Below, piece after piece: positions 1 to 10,328 of a stretch of 64,000 bases of DNA (its first letter is position 1; each line of letters starts with the position of its first letter). The translations under genes were made by a program, and so were the position numbers. The DNA is taken from NCBI GenBank assembly GCA_024138025.1, contig JAMXBD010003401.1, forward strand, positions 58,151 to 122,150, written 5' to 3'. A model generated the notes under the pieces. It saw only the letters and a list, made by a program, of their open reading frames with translations. It made no database searches and was not told the origin of the DNA. The stretch comes from Combretum micranthum (Eukaryota; Streptophyta; Magnoliopsida; Myrtales; Combretaceae).

Positions 1-480
1 TATCAAAGTTGGTTCCATAACCAAGTTAGAAATCTCCACTTCCACATCTTGCCCGATGAATTCAATGCTTAACCTTTCAAACTCTTTTATCAACTCCTTC
101 TTGTCAGTGAGCAACGTAGAGATTTCTCCATGTTCTTTCAACTCAATGCATCGACTATGGCATTTACTCTCTGAGCAATAATTTATGCCAAGATCATAAT
201 CTTTTATAAGTTTAACCATCTCCTTTGTCGCATGTTCAATTCCTTCTACCTGAACAAGTACTTAAGACTCTTGTGGTCAATATAGCTCTCACATCTTTAT
301 CTATAAAGATAGTGTCTCCACAACTTGAGTGCAAACACTATAGTAGCAAGCTTGAGATAATGGGTTGAATAATTCCACTCATGTGGTTGTAACTAGTGCA
401 AAGCATAGGCAATTACCTTCCTGTCTATCCAAGACCATTTCTTAAAGCATCACTATGTACCATATAAGGCTTTTTTGGGT
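1..480 (-). pseudogene. pol: RNase H domain remnant of Ty3/gypsy pol
   Basis: Conceptual minus-strand translation gives recognisable RNase H text: YVVHSDALRNGLG near 430-465, then [38 protein letters not shown] and KELNMRQRRW. This matches the plant Ty3/gypsy RNase H segments SDAS...GLG, HDLELAAVVFALK and TDHKSLKYLF. The domain would degrade the RNA strand of the RNA:DNA hybrid during reverse transcription. The usual TDHK reads IDHK here, and at least two frame changes and several stops interrupt the frame. The text continues to the left window edge toward the tether before integrase. Identification is firm; function is lost. Confidence 0.85.
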
Positions 481-539
481 TCAGTAATATGAAGATCGGT
501 GCAGAAACTAGCTGTTGCTTAAGCTCTTAGAAGCTTTGC

Positions 540-1335
540 TCTCTTTTATCCATCTATATAAACTTTTCATTCTTTTGAGTTAGTTGAGTCAATGGTCTGG
601 CTATTTTGGAAAAGTCTTTCATAAACTTCCGATAATAACCGGCTAGATCTAAGAAACTCCTTACTTCTGTTACGATCCTTAGCGGCTTCTAATCCACTAC
701 CGCTCTTATCTTCTTGGGATCTATAGATATTCCTTCCTTTGACACAACATGACTAAAGAAAGAAATCTGATCCAACCAAAAATCACACTTTGTCAATTTT
801 CCATACAACTTATGCTCTCTCGATACTTGCAGTGCTATCTGTAGATGTTCCTCATGTTGTCATGCATCTTCGAGTAGATAAGGATATCACCGATGAACAC
901 TATAACACACTTGTCCAACAAAGGCTGGTATACCCTGTTCATCAGATCCATGAAAGCAGCTGGTGTTTTTGTTAGTCTAAAGGGCATCACCAAAAACTTA
1001 TAATGTCTATATCTTATCTAAAATGCCATTTTTGGCACATCTTCAGGCTTAATCCTTAGCTAGTGATATTCCGAACATAAGTCAATGCGTGAGAATACAC
1101 TTGCTCCTTGTAACTGATCAAAGAGATTGTCAATCCATGACAATGGGTACTTGCTCTTGATGGTGACTTTGTTAAGTTCTCAGTAGTTAATGCAAAGTCT
1201 CGTTGATCTATCCTTCTTCTTCATAAACAATACTGAGGCTTCCCAAGATGAGACTTTGGTATAATAAATCCTTGGTCTAGCAACTCTTGTAGTTGCTTCT
1301 TAAGTTTCTTGAGCTCAATAGGTACCATACGATAC
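540..1335 (-). pseudogene. pol: Reverse transcriptase domain remnant of Ty3/gypsy pol (FIGD instead of FIDD)
   Basis: The minus-strand frame reads LQELLDQGFIIPKS, then [70 protein letters not shown] and [14 protein letters not shown]. These are the ordered RT motifs of plant Ty3/gypsy elements. The motif A aspartate (IDL) is kept. The motif C aspartate pair FIDD has become FIGD (box 886-897, changed codon 889-891), which removes one metal-binding residue. Three in-frame stops follow INY, SEYH and MAF. A frameshift at the DQGFI/SVLF junction and further breaks below about 860 also occur. The neighbours are protease upstream and RNase H downstream. Confidence 0.9.
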
Positions 1336-1377
1336 GATGCCTTTAATATTCGTTCCGTGTTTGCCATCAATTCGATC

Positions 1378-1950
1378 TCAAAATCGATTTCTCTTTGGGG
1401 GTAACCTAGGCAACTCATTTGAAAAGACATCTGGGAATTCATTGACAATGGGTATATTTTCCCAGATACGCTCCTCCTTTTCTTCCGCTTTATTACCAAC
1501 ATAAGTTCCCATTCCTTCCTCAATTCCCTCCAATAACTCTAACGAGCATAACTCCTTTCCTCTTGAAATCATAGACTCTCCAACAAACGTTGCTCTTTTT
1601 CCTCTTCGCTCCAAAAGTTCTTCTTTTTTTATTTCAACAATCTATCTTAGCCTTAGTAAGAGATAACCAACTTATACATAGGACCACTTCATACTTATTC
1701 ATTTCCATCACTATGAAGTCACAGGTGGAAAGATGTCCTTGTATCATCTACGGACAATTCTTTAACACCTCCTTCATCAAAACAACACTTCTCGTAGGGA
1801 TTTTTATCTTAACGCAAGAGGTGGTTGCTGTTATGGGTAATCCGATTTCTTTAGCCAAACTGGACATGATAAAAGAATAAGTCACTCTAGAATAAAAAAG
1901 GGCATAAGCATTTTGATGAGCTACTCGTATGTTTCCTGGATTTTCAACAT
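1378..1950 (-). pseudogene. pol: Aspartic protease and protease-RT linker remnant (YSR in place of DSG)
   Basis: The linker ENIPIVNEFPDVFSNELPRLPP is the typical plant Ty3/gypsy text just before RT. Upstream on the minus strand, text aligning with the family's LFDSGATHSFI reads LFYSRVTYSFI (YSR codons 1886-1894), so the catalytic aspartate and glycine are replaced. The C-terminal half keeps VVLCISWLSLTKAKIDC, the counterpart of DVILGMDWLxxxxAxIDC, with one stop between the two parts. The protease would have cut the Gag-Pol precursor. The frame changes between this segment and RT. Confidence 0.8.
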
Positions 1951-2348
1951 GGGAATTACTAATTTCCTATTCCAAGATCCTATTTATTCACTAATCTACA
2001 ACTTATACATACCATTTCTTATATCACAAGAAATAAAGGAACAAACAACTTGAGGGTTTTAAGGTTAATCTATAACCAGATCATAACTATAATCTTCTTC
2101 TTCTTCAAGAGCTGCTAACTCCACTCCTTCCTCTTTCATTTCCTTGCACATCCAATGTCCCTCCATATTATAAATTCAGAATCTGGCAATTGATGATCTA
2201 GCTTGATTCCTATTCCCATTTCCATTTCCAAATTTTGCGGGGGTAGATCCTTCGTATGATCTAGTCGGGGCACTCTTCCTTTGTGGGCACTTATTGACAA
2301 AATGCTGACTTGCTTGCAAACATAGTAAGTATTACTTGTTTTCTTTGG

Positions 2349-2447
2349 GTACTTCGACATCTTGTGGTTTAAGTCTCCATAGAAATAGCATTTTCCTTGC
2401 AACTAGGGGCACCTCTTAGAGTAGTGCATCCCCTTGCACTTCCAACA
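2349..2447 (-). pseudogene. gag: Two degenerate CCHC zinc knuckles (nucleocapsid)
   Basis: Two knuckles lie in one minus-strand frame, split by a TAG stop (2403-2405). The first (2409-2447) reads CWKCKGMHYSKRC, a C-x2-C-x3-H-x4-C pattern that is one residue short of the canonical C-x2-C-x4-H-x4-C. The second (2349-2390) reads CYFYGDLNHKMSKY: spacing is canonical, but the second and last cysteines are now tyrosine (a single base change each). Knuckles of this kind bind genomic RNA in the Gag particle. Position between capsid and protease fits the family. Confidence 0.75.
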
Positions 2448-2718
2448 GATGATGGGCTTAGATGTAAACTTCCCGCTATTTGCATTACTTTTGAAGTTGC
2501 TAAAAGGTCTGAACCTTTTCTGTAGGTGTACGGAACTCATTCCTTCTTGAAACCTTTTTCCAAAAACCAGGGTTTCTTCTCCATAATCCTTGCTTTCCTC
2601 TTCTTTGCTCCTTCAACAATTCGAGCCCTCTCCACTAACTCTCGAAAAGATCTTATATCGAACTCTTTCAGCTCAAGTCACAATTCCTCATCTTGACCAC
2701 TCAAAAAAACTTGTCTTT

Positions 2719-3370
2719 TTAATTTCTCATTGTACTTATAGGAATCTGATGCATACTGCAACAATTGGCTAAACTCAGTTTCATATTATTCCATAGTTCG
2801 ACCTTTCTAAGCAATATGTAGGAAATCGGTGCTATATTGTACATGAAGACTTCCAAAAAAGTAGTTCTTGAAGAACTCTTATCGAAACATTTCCCAAGTG
2901 ATTGGGGGCAACAAGTCTCATCTCTTGGAATCCTACCAAACTCGAGCATTGAACGGAGCATGTAAGTGCGAAAGGAGATTCTTAAGTGATGTGGCACCTC
3001 AAAGGCGTTGAAAGACCTCTCGACCTTTGCTAGCCAGTCTTCGGTCTTGTCTGGCTTTCCAAAAGCTCCGTTAAAATACCGATTGCTTTTAATGAATTTG
3101 AGCAAAGAGTTCCTATATGACTCGAGTGACGGTAGCGGTGGTAGAGGCAAGGTATGAGATTGCACACTTCCTAGTGTAGGCACTTCTACTGATGCTTATG
3201 GTGCAGGTTGCAGTGGAGTTGGTATGGGTGCTGGATATTCCGTCTCAAAGCTTCTAGCACTTGAGCTAATTGCCCAATTGTGACTTGTAGATTCATTTCT
3301 GGGTCGGCAGCTTGAGGATTCTAAGGAGTTGTAGCAGGTTGATTAGCTTCCTCCATAGGTTGATTATATG
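2719..3370 (-). pseudogene. gag: Gag capsid-like domain remnant of Ty3/gypsy element
   Basis: A 154-codon open stretch (3183-2719) contains PLPPLPSLESYRNSLLKFIKS, then GKPDKTEDWLAKVERSFNAFEVP and a YMLR motif. This matches the plant Retrotrans_gag pattern (FDG...AEDWLxxxExxF...AxYML) up to the position where an EAxxWW box would follow. An upstream segment in other frames (about 3370-3190) keeps EEANQPATTP, NPQAADPEMNLQVTIGQLAQVLEALRRN and a proline-rich run, as at Gag N-termini. At least one frameshift separates the two parts. Role in the live element: particle shell around RNA and RT. Confidence 0.75.
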
Positions 3371-3733
3371 CACTTTTTTCTTGTCATCTTGAATTAAGTC
3401 TTTAAGTGGAAATTTTCACAAATCACGGAAATTTTATCTCATATAAACAACATAATCTTGAAATAAGAAATCATGAAATAGAGAAGGAAATTTTGCAAAA
3501 ATTAAAACTCATATAACCATAACATCTTGATTAAAATAGGAAATCGATAATGGGTGCAAGACCTTTACAAATACAAATCAAAAGACAACATAAACACATA
3601 CAACAACATTATATAAAGAAAACACAAAACAATACCTTTCCGCAAAACATAAACTCTAAACCACCCGGTCTAACATTCTAGGTCTTCTATTTCAAAATTT
3701 CTAATTGGACTAGGTAGGATGTGTTGAAGTCTA

Positions 3734-3772
3734 GCTTCCTTCTTGCTTGCTTCCTTCCTTCCTTCCTTTCAC
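3734..3772. repeat. CTTC-type microsatellite
   Basis: Imperfect tandem CTTC/CTTGC repeats lie in the decayed leader just upstream of gag in the minus-strand element. The plus-strand open frames across it are artefacts of the low-complexity sequence. Confidence 0.8.
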
Positions 3773-4012
3773 ATCTTTCTTTCTTCTTTTCCAAATCTAT
3801 AGGGATGATGCATTACCTAGATTTCGGCTTGACAATCCTTTCTGCCTCTTACTCAAAAACTATTTCAAATACTTGGACACGGTCATCCTCCTTTTCCTTA
3901 CGAGGTCTTTTGCCGATTCTAGCAAATATGCAATTGCATCTTCTCCATAGACTTCACCATCATTTGGAATGATCAATAGTTCATTGATTGGTGATCTTAT
4001 AGAAGTGGTGTG

Positions 4013-4740
4013 CTAGGGTGAAGATACTTGCAACATACTTCGGCGATTGGCAGAGTACTTGCTTTGTTCATAGACATTCCTCCATAGATGAGGATTTAAG
4101 GCTTTGTTTTTGGAATCCACATTTACTACTGGGGGATTTAGGATTGTTGCATCCACATCCATTATTGGAGTAGTTACATGATTCCTTGGTGACAATTGAG
4201 TTTCTGTTCTTCATATCGTCAAATGTTCCCATGAGGGTCATTTTCTTCCCCCGTCCATAATTGGCGTTCTTAGGGCACGGTGGGGTTAATTTCAGCTGGT
4301 TCTTCTTCTTTCGAGTCTTCCTTCGGATCTTCCTCCTCTTCTTCTTCCTCTTCTTCCTCTTTGGGTTCCACTCCTCCTATTGGATTCACTCCAACATCTA
4401 CAAGCATTTCATCATCATCAAGTTTAATTCCAGTCAAAGTTAGTGGTTGGGTTAGCACATCTCCAAGTGCTTTGAGGATATTCTGATAAACACCTTGCTA
4501 ATAGAATGATCCTTCATAGTCGGCCTTTAACTAGCCGTTGTGATCCTTGAGTTTATCGTGAGCATAGTTGAACAATGGTTCGATTTCCCTCCAAGTTTGA
4601 GCCTGGAAAAGTGGGGTCTCCTTCTATTCCGAGCACAAACATAGCTTCTTGCTACATGGCTTCATTGTATGCATATCCTTCAATACTTTCTGTGGCATAA
4701 ATCACTTCCATTTTAGACTAATACTTCTTCCTTAAAAGGC
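4013..4740 (-). pseudogene. Pre-gag reading-frame remnant with glutamate-rich block
   Basis: Minus-strand frames between PBS and gag show YATESIEGYAYNEAM, then AQTWREIEPLFNYAHDKL, a segment ending NILKALGDVLTQPLTLTGIKLDD, and an acidic run (about 10 Glu, then DPKEDSKEEE) inside a 62-codon open stretch (4458-4270). A further open stretch (4195-4013) contains ALNPHLWRNVYEQSKYS. Several plant Ty3/gypsy elements have an acidic pre-gag or Gag N-terminal extension; that this is one is an inference. Function unknown. The acidic run may also have kept the frame open simply because it is low-complexity GAA/GAG. Confidence 0.45.
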
Positions 4741-5081
4741 AATATCTGATGTTTTTCACAATCTTTTCCCACTCCATATTTCTTAGTCATTTCTTCCATA
4801 AGACAAACACTTCTTTCAATGACTTTAGCCTTCCAACTAAGATAAACTCCTCGCACAAAACTCTAAGTCTAAACGGTAATCAGCAAAGGTCTCATCATGT
4901 CTCTTACAAAATCATTGGGCCTCCAGACGAGCTTATTCTAAGGTCATATATTCACAAAAAGAAAGGGAGATAGTAAACTTATTCTACCTATGCTAACCCT
5001 ATCTAAGTCTTTTCTTATTTCCATTCTACTTATTTTCACTTAAGTCCATTTCTATTGCTAGGATCTTAAATTCTTAACCAT

Positions 5082-5093
5082 GCTTTGATACCA
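5082..5093 (-). promoter_or_regulatory. Primer-binding site (initiator tRNA-Met type)
   Basis: On the minus strand this reads TGGTATCAAAGC, one mismatch from the common plant initiator tRNA-Met PBS TGGTATCAGAGC. It sits 8 nt from the end of LTR L1 (5102). This fixes element polarity and links the LTR family to the polyprotein remnant. Confidence 0.85.
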
Positions 5094-5101
5094 ACTTAAA
5101 C

Positions 5102-6579
5102 TTTTATGCCCCAAAGAAGTACCCTAAATGCAATAGTCTACTACACCCAATATTAAATCTTAAGTATGACAACCTTAGTCATTCAAAAAGCTTTGATACC
5201 GAGTTTAAGGCGTACCTTCATGATCATAGAGGATCAAACTTTGAAATACGTTGTTCAAAAAGATAATCATTATAGCAATTAAGAATGGAAATCATAATAA
5301 AGGCATCTTAAATATTAAAATTGTAGGGAGTCTTATAAATATCAAAGGGGGATTCCCCTATCAAAATATCATAATTCCATCATAGTCCAATGAAAATAAT
5401 TACATCGAAGTTTTACTTAGAAGTCTAAGTCTACTTCTAGCCTTGACTTCATCCGAAAGATCCTGAATCCAAAAGGGTAGTACCTAGGAGAAATAACCTC
5501 AGGGCTTCAACCATAAGTACATGTGCTGCAAAAGGTACCTAAGAGGAGGTAAGCTTACTTGCTCAATGAGAATTATTTCCAAAATAAAGTACTTGAACAA
5601 CTAACAATCAACCAAGTTATTTAGTTAAGCATATGAAATGTAACGAACACATAAGCATACAATACATATGGTTTTCAGGGAATCATATGTTGAATGGATT
5701 TATGCCTTCCATTAGAGGTTAGGTGTTCCAGGCTATATAGTTTTATGCAAGCCACTACTAGCCACTAAAATTACAGTTGATTCAGGTTTCTACTCATTGT
5801 TAATTTAATTCGGTCGACCATTCATCGTTATGTAGAGTTCCGGGCTCTACGGACCTCACTACTATGCCCTTGTTCCACCAAGTATATAGTAAGAATGCAA
5901 TATGACTCACTACGTGATATGCATGGATCAATTTAATTAAGTATTCATTGCATAATATTAGATATTTTAAGGGTGATCATAGAATATGCAGATATATCAT
6001 TTCTATGCTAAATCAAACATTGATTATAGACAATTCCTACCTCGATATACTTAATATAAATTCAACCATATATGTAAAGCACTTGCACCTTCCCATTTTA
6101 TCTTTTCCTAATTATAATGCCACTATTCTATAAGCAAATACATAAGTACTAAACGTAAGAAATAAACTTACTTGGCTATTGCAGTACTCCATTAGTCAAA
6201 GCAATCTTTTAGGTAGGAAAAGGCTCTAGCCATGTCACCCAAATAAGAAAAATACTAAAAATGAGTATTTCTTGGAAGTTATACTTAAACTTGCTAATTT
6301 TATTTTACTAAGTTCATCAAAATTGATATGGAGTGAAATTCCAAATTAAAATGACCATAACTTGCTCATTTTAAATTGGAATTTCACATATTATATGTCG
6401 TTTTCTACCTACTCAAAAAGATCTATCTATTTCTAAGGTTATTTTTTTTTATCATAAAAGGTCATTTATGTTTCAAAATGGTATGGCATAAAATAGTCAC
6501 GTATTTCCCATCCCTTGAAAATGAATTTTCTAAATTTTTTATCAACTAAAAATCCCAAAGTAATCATATAAATATTTAT
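5102..6579 (-). mobile_element. LTR copy L1, U5-side part (5' LTR of the element at 1-5101)
   Basis: Read on the plus strand, the copy begins with a decayed form of the family end TGTCACGCCCC...TACCCTAAA next to the PBS. It continues through blocks shared with all other copies: the AACTTAAGTATGACAACC-like segment, CCTCGATATAC, ATCTTTTCCTAATT, and the CATATTATAT...CTACCTACTC block near 6343-6446. It is interrupted at 6579 by copy L2 and resumes at 10329. Combined length is about 3.5 kb. Confidence 0.85.
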
Positions 6580-7235
6580 TATCACACCCCAAAGAATACC
6601 CTAAACGTGACAGTTCGCCACATATAATATTAAGACTTAAGAATGACTACCTTAGTCACACAAAAGTTTTGATATTATATGTAAGGCGTATAACACAGCA
6701 ATAAAAGATACCAGTGAGATATGTGGTTTAAGCAGTAATATGAAGCATACAAGAACTAATAAACATATATCCACCAAACTAATCATAATAATGTCTTTAC
6801 ATAAACTTAGGGGCATTCCTTCGATCAAATCCAAGGATATTTAATACAACTTAAGTGTTACATATATAAAACTTTATAGCCAAAAAATTTTAAGAAAACT
6901 TCTATCTAAAACATTTGATCGAATATCCCTAAAAAGTTTTCCAAAAGCGTGGTCTAAACCGGATAAAAGGAGACTTCGGGTAGATTAAAGGATGTTCCTG
7001 CAACAACAAAATCTATGGGAGTGTAAGCTCATCTAGCTTAGTGAGATTATTCTCGAGTTATCATACCCGAATCAAGATATCAAACAAGTTATAATTAGAC
7101 AATCATATGTGAAGCATCAAACATGTGAGCAAGCAAGACATATGGTTTTCCGGGAGCCATATATTAAATGACTTACGCCCTTCCTTCGAGGTTAGGTATA
7201 CTGGCTAATGATGACCAACACTTTTTAAAATAAAA

Positions 7236-7375
7236 CTTTTATAGATCGTACTGGCTATTATTCACCGACGCAAAAATATGTAGATTATACTAGCTATTAC
7301 TCACCAACAAAAATATGTAGATTATATCGGCTACTATTTGCCAACACGTAGATACTATCGGTTATACCAACCAAC
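7236..7375. repeat. Subrepeats inside LTR L2 (about 32-39 bp, 4 copies)
   Basis: Degenerate units of the form GTAGATTATACTGGCTATTA followed by a short CACCAACAAAAATAT-like tail occur four times. They lie in the same LTR segment where L5 and F13 carry a different subrepeat. Confidence 0.75.
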
Positions 7376-9205
7376 ACTATTATACCCTTGTCCCACCAAG
7401 TGTCTACAGCGAATGCAATGTGACCCACTACATGATATGCATAAATCCATTTAGTAAATTCTTTCATGTAGTTAAAATAGCTTAGAGACGATCATAAAAT
7501 ACACAGACACATCAACATGGCAATATATATCAAACTTGTAATTAACTATAATTCATGGCTCAATATTCTTAACAAAATTTCAACTAGCATTATAGGGCAT
7601 ATGCACTTTCCGTTTCATCTTGTCCTATTTCTAGTGCTTCTAATACTACAAACACAAGTATGAGTACAAAAACTTAAGGAAGTAAACTCACTCGGCAATG
7701 ATGCAGAAAAACTCTTATTCAAAGTAATCTTTGGGATATGGAACTTCTTCTCCCTTGTCACCTAGACAAAAGAAATATTCATAATGAGTATTTCATGGAA
7801 GCTTTACTTAAACCTTTTAGTTCTATTTTAAAAATCGTGCTAAAATTCGGATTGCGAAAATTCCAACATAAAACGATCATAAATTGTTTATTTTAACTCG
7901 AAATTTCGCATATTATATGTCGTTTTCTATCTACTCAAAAATATCTATCTATTTTTAAAGTTATTTTTGACATAAAAAGTCATTTGGGTCCTAAAATGGT
8001 TTGGTATAGAATCACCACGAATTTCCAGCCCTCAAAAATACACTTTTTCAATTTTTCTTCATCCAGAAATCCTTAGACAAACATATAGATATTTATGTGG
8101 TTGAAAAATCTTTTTGATACATTAATGGACTTATGTTTTATGCATGATTTTATTGGTATTTTCTCAATAATTATTTTTTATAAAACAACTTGTCTTAGGA
8201 GTTTGAAAAATTAACTTTAACAAATTTCTCTTTAAGTGGTTGTAAAGAAAGCTATAAATTCTTGGGTTATTATAAATAAGGGTTTTCCTTTTGTATTTTT
8301 ATTTCCTAACTTTTCAAAGATGAATCAATTTCCCAAAAATTTGGTCTTTTAAGTTATCTATCACATTTATTTCTAGTGATTGAAAAATAAGGTTTTTAAT
8401 TTTTTTTTTTAAGTTGTTGGTAATATATAGTGTTTTGAGTTGTATTAAATGTATGTTCTCTCATTGTATTTATGTTCTTCTAATTTTTAGAAAATAATTT
8501 TATCATTTTAAAACTTTCTTAGGTTGTTGGCAAATTTTATTCCTCTAAGTTGGTTTCAAAAATAGTGAGTTGATTTTACCTTGATTTTGAAAGACTTATT
8601 TTATTCTTAATATTTATGAAGTGGTGGTATAACCCTTTTATATAAGTTTATAAGAAAAGCTTTCATAGTAAAGAATTATCAAGATTAAAACTTAAAAAAA
8701 TTTTCATTTTAACCTTAAAAAGAGAATAATAATACTAAAAATTAAGTCTTGTAGAAGCTTTCATAATAAGTGATTTTCAAAGTCTATAATGAATATATTT
8801 AAGTTTGTAAATGACATAGTTGAGTTATAATCTTGAGTTTAAATGGAAATTTTCTTTTAAGTGCTAAAATCATTTTTTATGGAGTATTTAGTTCCTATTT
8901 ATAAACGAAAAGAGTTCCTTTTATCATTTGAAGAAATCTTTATTGTGACAACATCATTATGATCATGCATGAATATAATTAAGTAGCTATATGAAGGATG
9001 AGAATAATATATGTAAAGAAAGATATAAATATAAGGAACAAATAAACATATATATAAGGTCAAGTATTGAGAGCCTTAGTTTCATCAAGGCTTCCCGGGA
9101 CTAAGAATAGACTAGTTCCAAAAAAAAAAAAAGAAAAAGAAAAGAAAAAATCGTAATAATAAGAGTACGTTAGTGAGAAGTTAGTGAGCAATTTAGTCTC
9201 TAAGC

Positions 9206-9247
9206 AATATATATATACATATACATAATATATATATATATATATAT
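9206..9247. repeat. (TA)n microsatellite in L2
   Basis: Nearly pure TA dinucleotide with small interruptions. Equivalent short TA runs occur at homologous places in other copies (about 20625-20646 in G, 59897-59913 in I). Confidence 0.8.
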
Positions 9248-9624
9248 GGAGTTAGATTAGAGCAATAATAACAATAATATAACAACAAAATAATAACAAC
9301 ATAATAAAAATATAATGGGAGTTTAGGCATGAACAAGAACAAAACATGAACATATTGTTGCTTTCATAACCTTATTGGTTTAGGAAACACACATTATGGT
9401 CATGTTAAGTTACATGACATGAAGATAAGTATATAAGAAATTTTACCTAAGGTTATATGTGAGTTGGAGAAGAAATGAAGAAATTGTAGTGGTAGGTAGA
9501 GGATGGTTTTATAAAGAGAAGAGAGAGCTAGGAAGAGAAATTTATAGAGTAGATTTGAGGAGAGAGCTTAGTAATGTTTTGGTAGGAAAAATTAGATGTG
9601 TGAAAGAAATGGAGAGAAATAGGG

Positions 9625-9632
9625 TATTTATA
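9625..9632 (-). promoter_or_regulatory. LTR TATA box (L2)
   Basis: TATAAATA on the minus strand, 691 bp from the U3 end. The position is conserved across all family copies, which supports it as the LTR promoter. Confidence 0.65.
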
Positions 9633-10328
9633 GATAAATGTGGCGTGAAATTAGATATAATAAAATAAATTAAAAAAGAAAACAAATTAGATATAAAGAG
9701 AGAGGGATGGCATCGATTTTAGTGTGTAGAGGGGGAGAAGTTGATTTGTTTTGTACTTTTGTAATGAAAAGTGATTAAGATGTGAGACGTGAGATAGAGT
9801 TATACAGGAAATAAAAAATGTAAGAAATAGGTGTATACATAGTAAGAAGTAAGTTGTAAGGAAAAGTAGAGATATGTGAATAGTAGAAATTGTACAATGA
9901 ATAGTAGAGTGGATAATTAAATTACCGATAGTAAAAAAAATACTCGTAAATGTATTATATTTGATTTTTTAGTTACCAAAAAATTACGAAAACTGATATT
10001 TTTAGAATCCTCATATTATTATGAGTCTCTTGATGCTATCAGAATATTTTTACTATTCCAAACATTGGGGCATGTTTTTCGAAAATTGATCCTATTCGGA
10101 TTCAAAACGAATTAAATTTTGACAAATCCGATCTTTTTAATATATCTCATATTATTCCGAAATATAATCTACCATAAACTTATTTCTATTGTTCTTAAGT
10201 TTCGAGCGTAGAATTGTCGGAGTTAAGACTACTAGTATGCCTTGATTCTTGTTGGCTTTGAAATTCTGGTTTGATTAAGGTTAGGGTTTACTTCAATTTT
10301 ACCCTAAAATTGAGGGGTTCACATTTAT

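Larger units (their letters stand above)
1..5101 (-). mobile_element. Degenerate Ty3/gypsy retrotransposon, internal region (integrase end outside window)
   Basis: Read on the minus strand from 5101 downward, the order is primer-binding site, pre-gag reading frame, gag, zinc knuckles, protease, reverse transcriptase, RNase H. This is the Ty3/gypsy order. Integrase and the 3' LTR would lie to the left of base 1. The coding region is broken by many stops and frameshifts, and catalytic residues of both protease and RT are lost, so the copy is dead. Its 5' LTR is the interrupted copy L1 that starts at 5102. The long LTR and the PDVF...LP / ELxxQLQELLDxGFI linker text suggest a plant chromovirus such as the Tekay/Del group, but without the integrase and chromodomain this is an inference. 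Confidence 0.9.
6580..10323 (-). mobile_element. Solo LTR L2 inserted in L1 (3744 bp)
   Basis: The copy starts with a mutated family end (TATCACACCCC) and ends GGGGTTCACA. It is flanked by exact 5-bp duplications TTTAT (6575-6579 and 10324-10328), and L1 sequence resumes directly beyond. No internal coding region is present, so it is a solo LTR, normally the product of recombination between the two LTRs of a full element. It contains a four-copy internal subrepeat (7236-7375), the conserved block (about 7862-7970), a (TA)n tract near 9206-9247 and a TATA-like box on the minus strand. Confidence 0.93.

Noticed and set aside
1590..1880. 96-codon plus-strand frame
   Set aside because: Antisense to the clearly recognised protease remnant of the minus-strand element.
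9459..9668. 69-codon plus-strand frame beginning MSWRRNEEIVVVG
   Set aside because: Antisense to the purine-rich leader of LTR L2, with no similar frame kept in L1, F13 or I.
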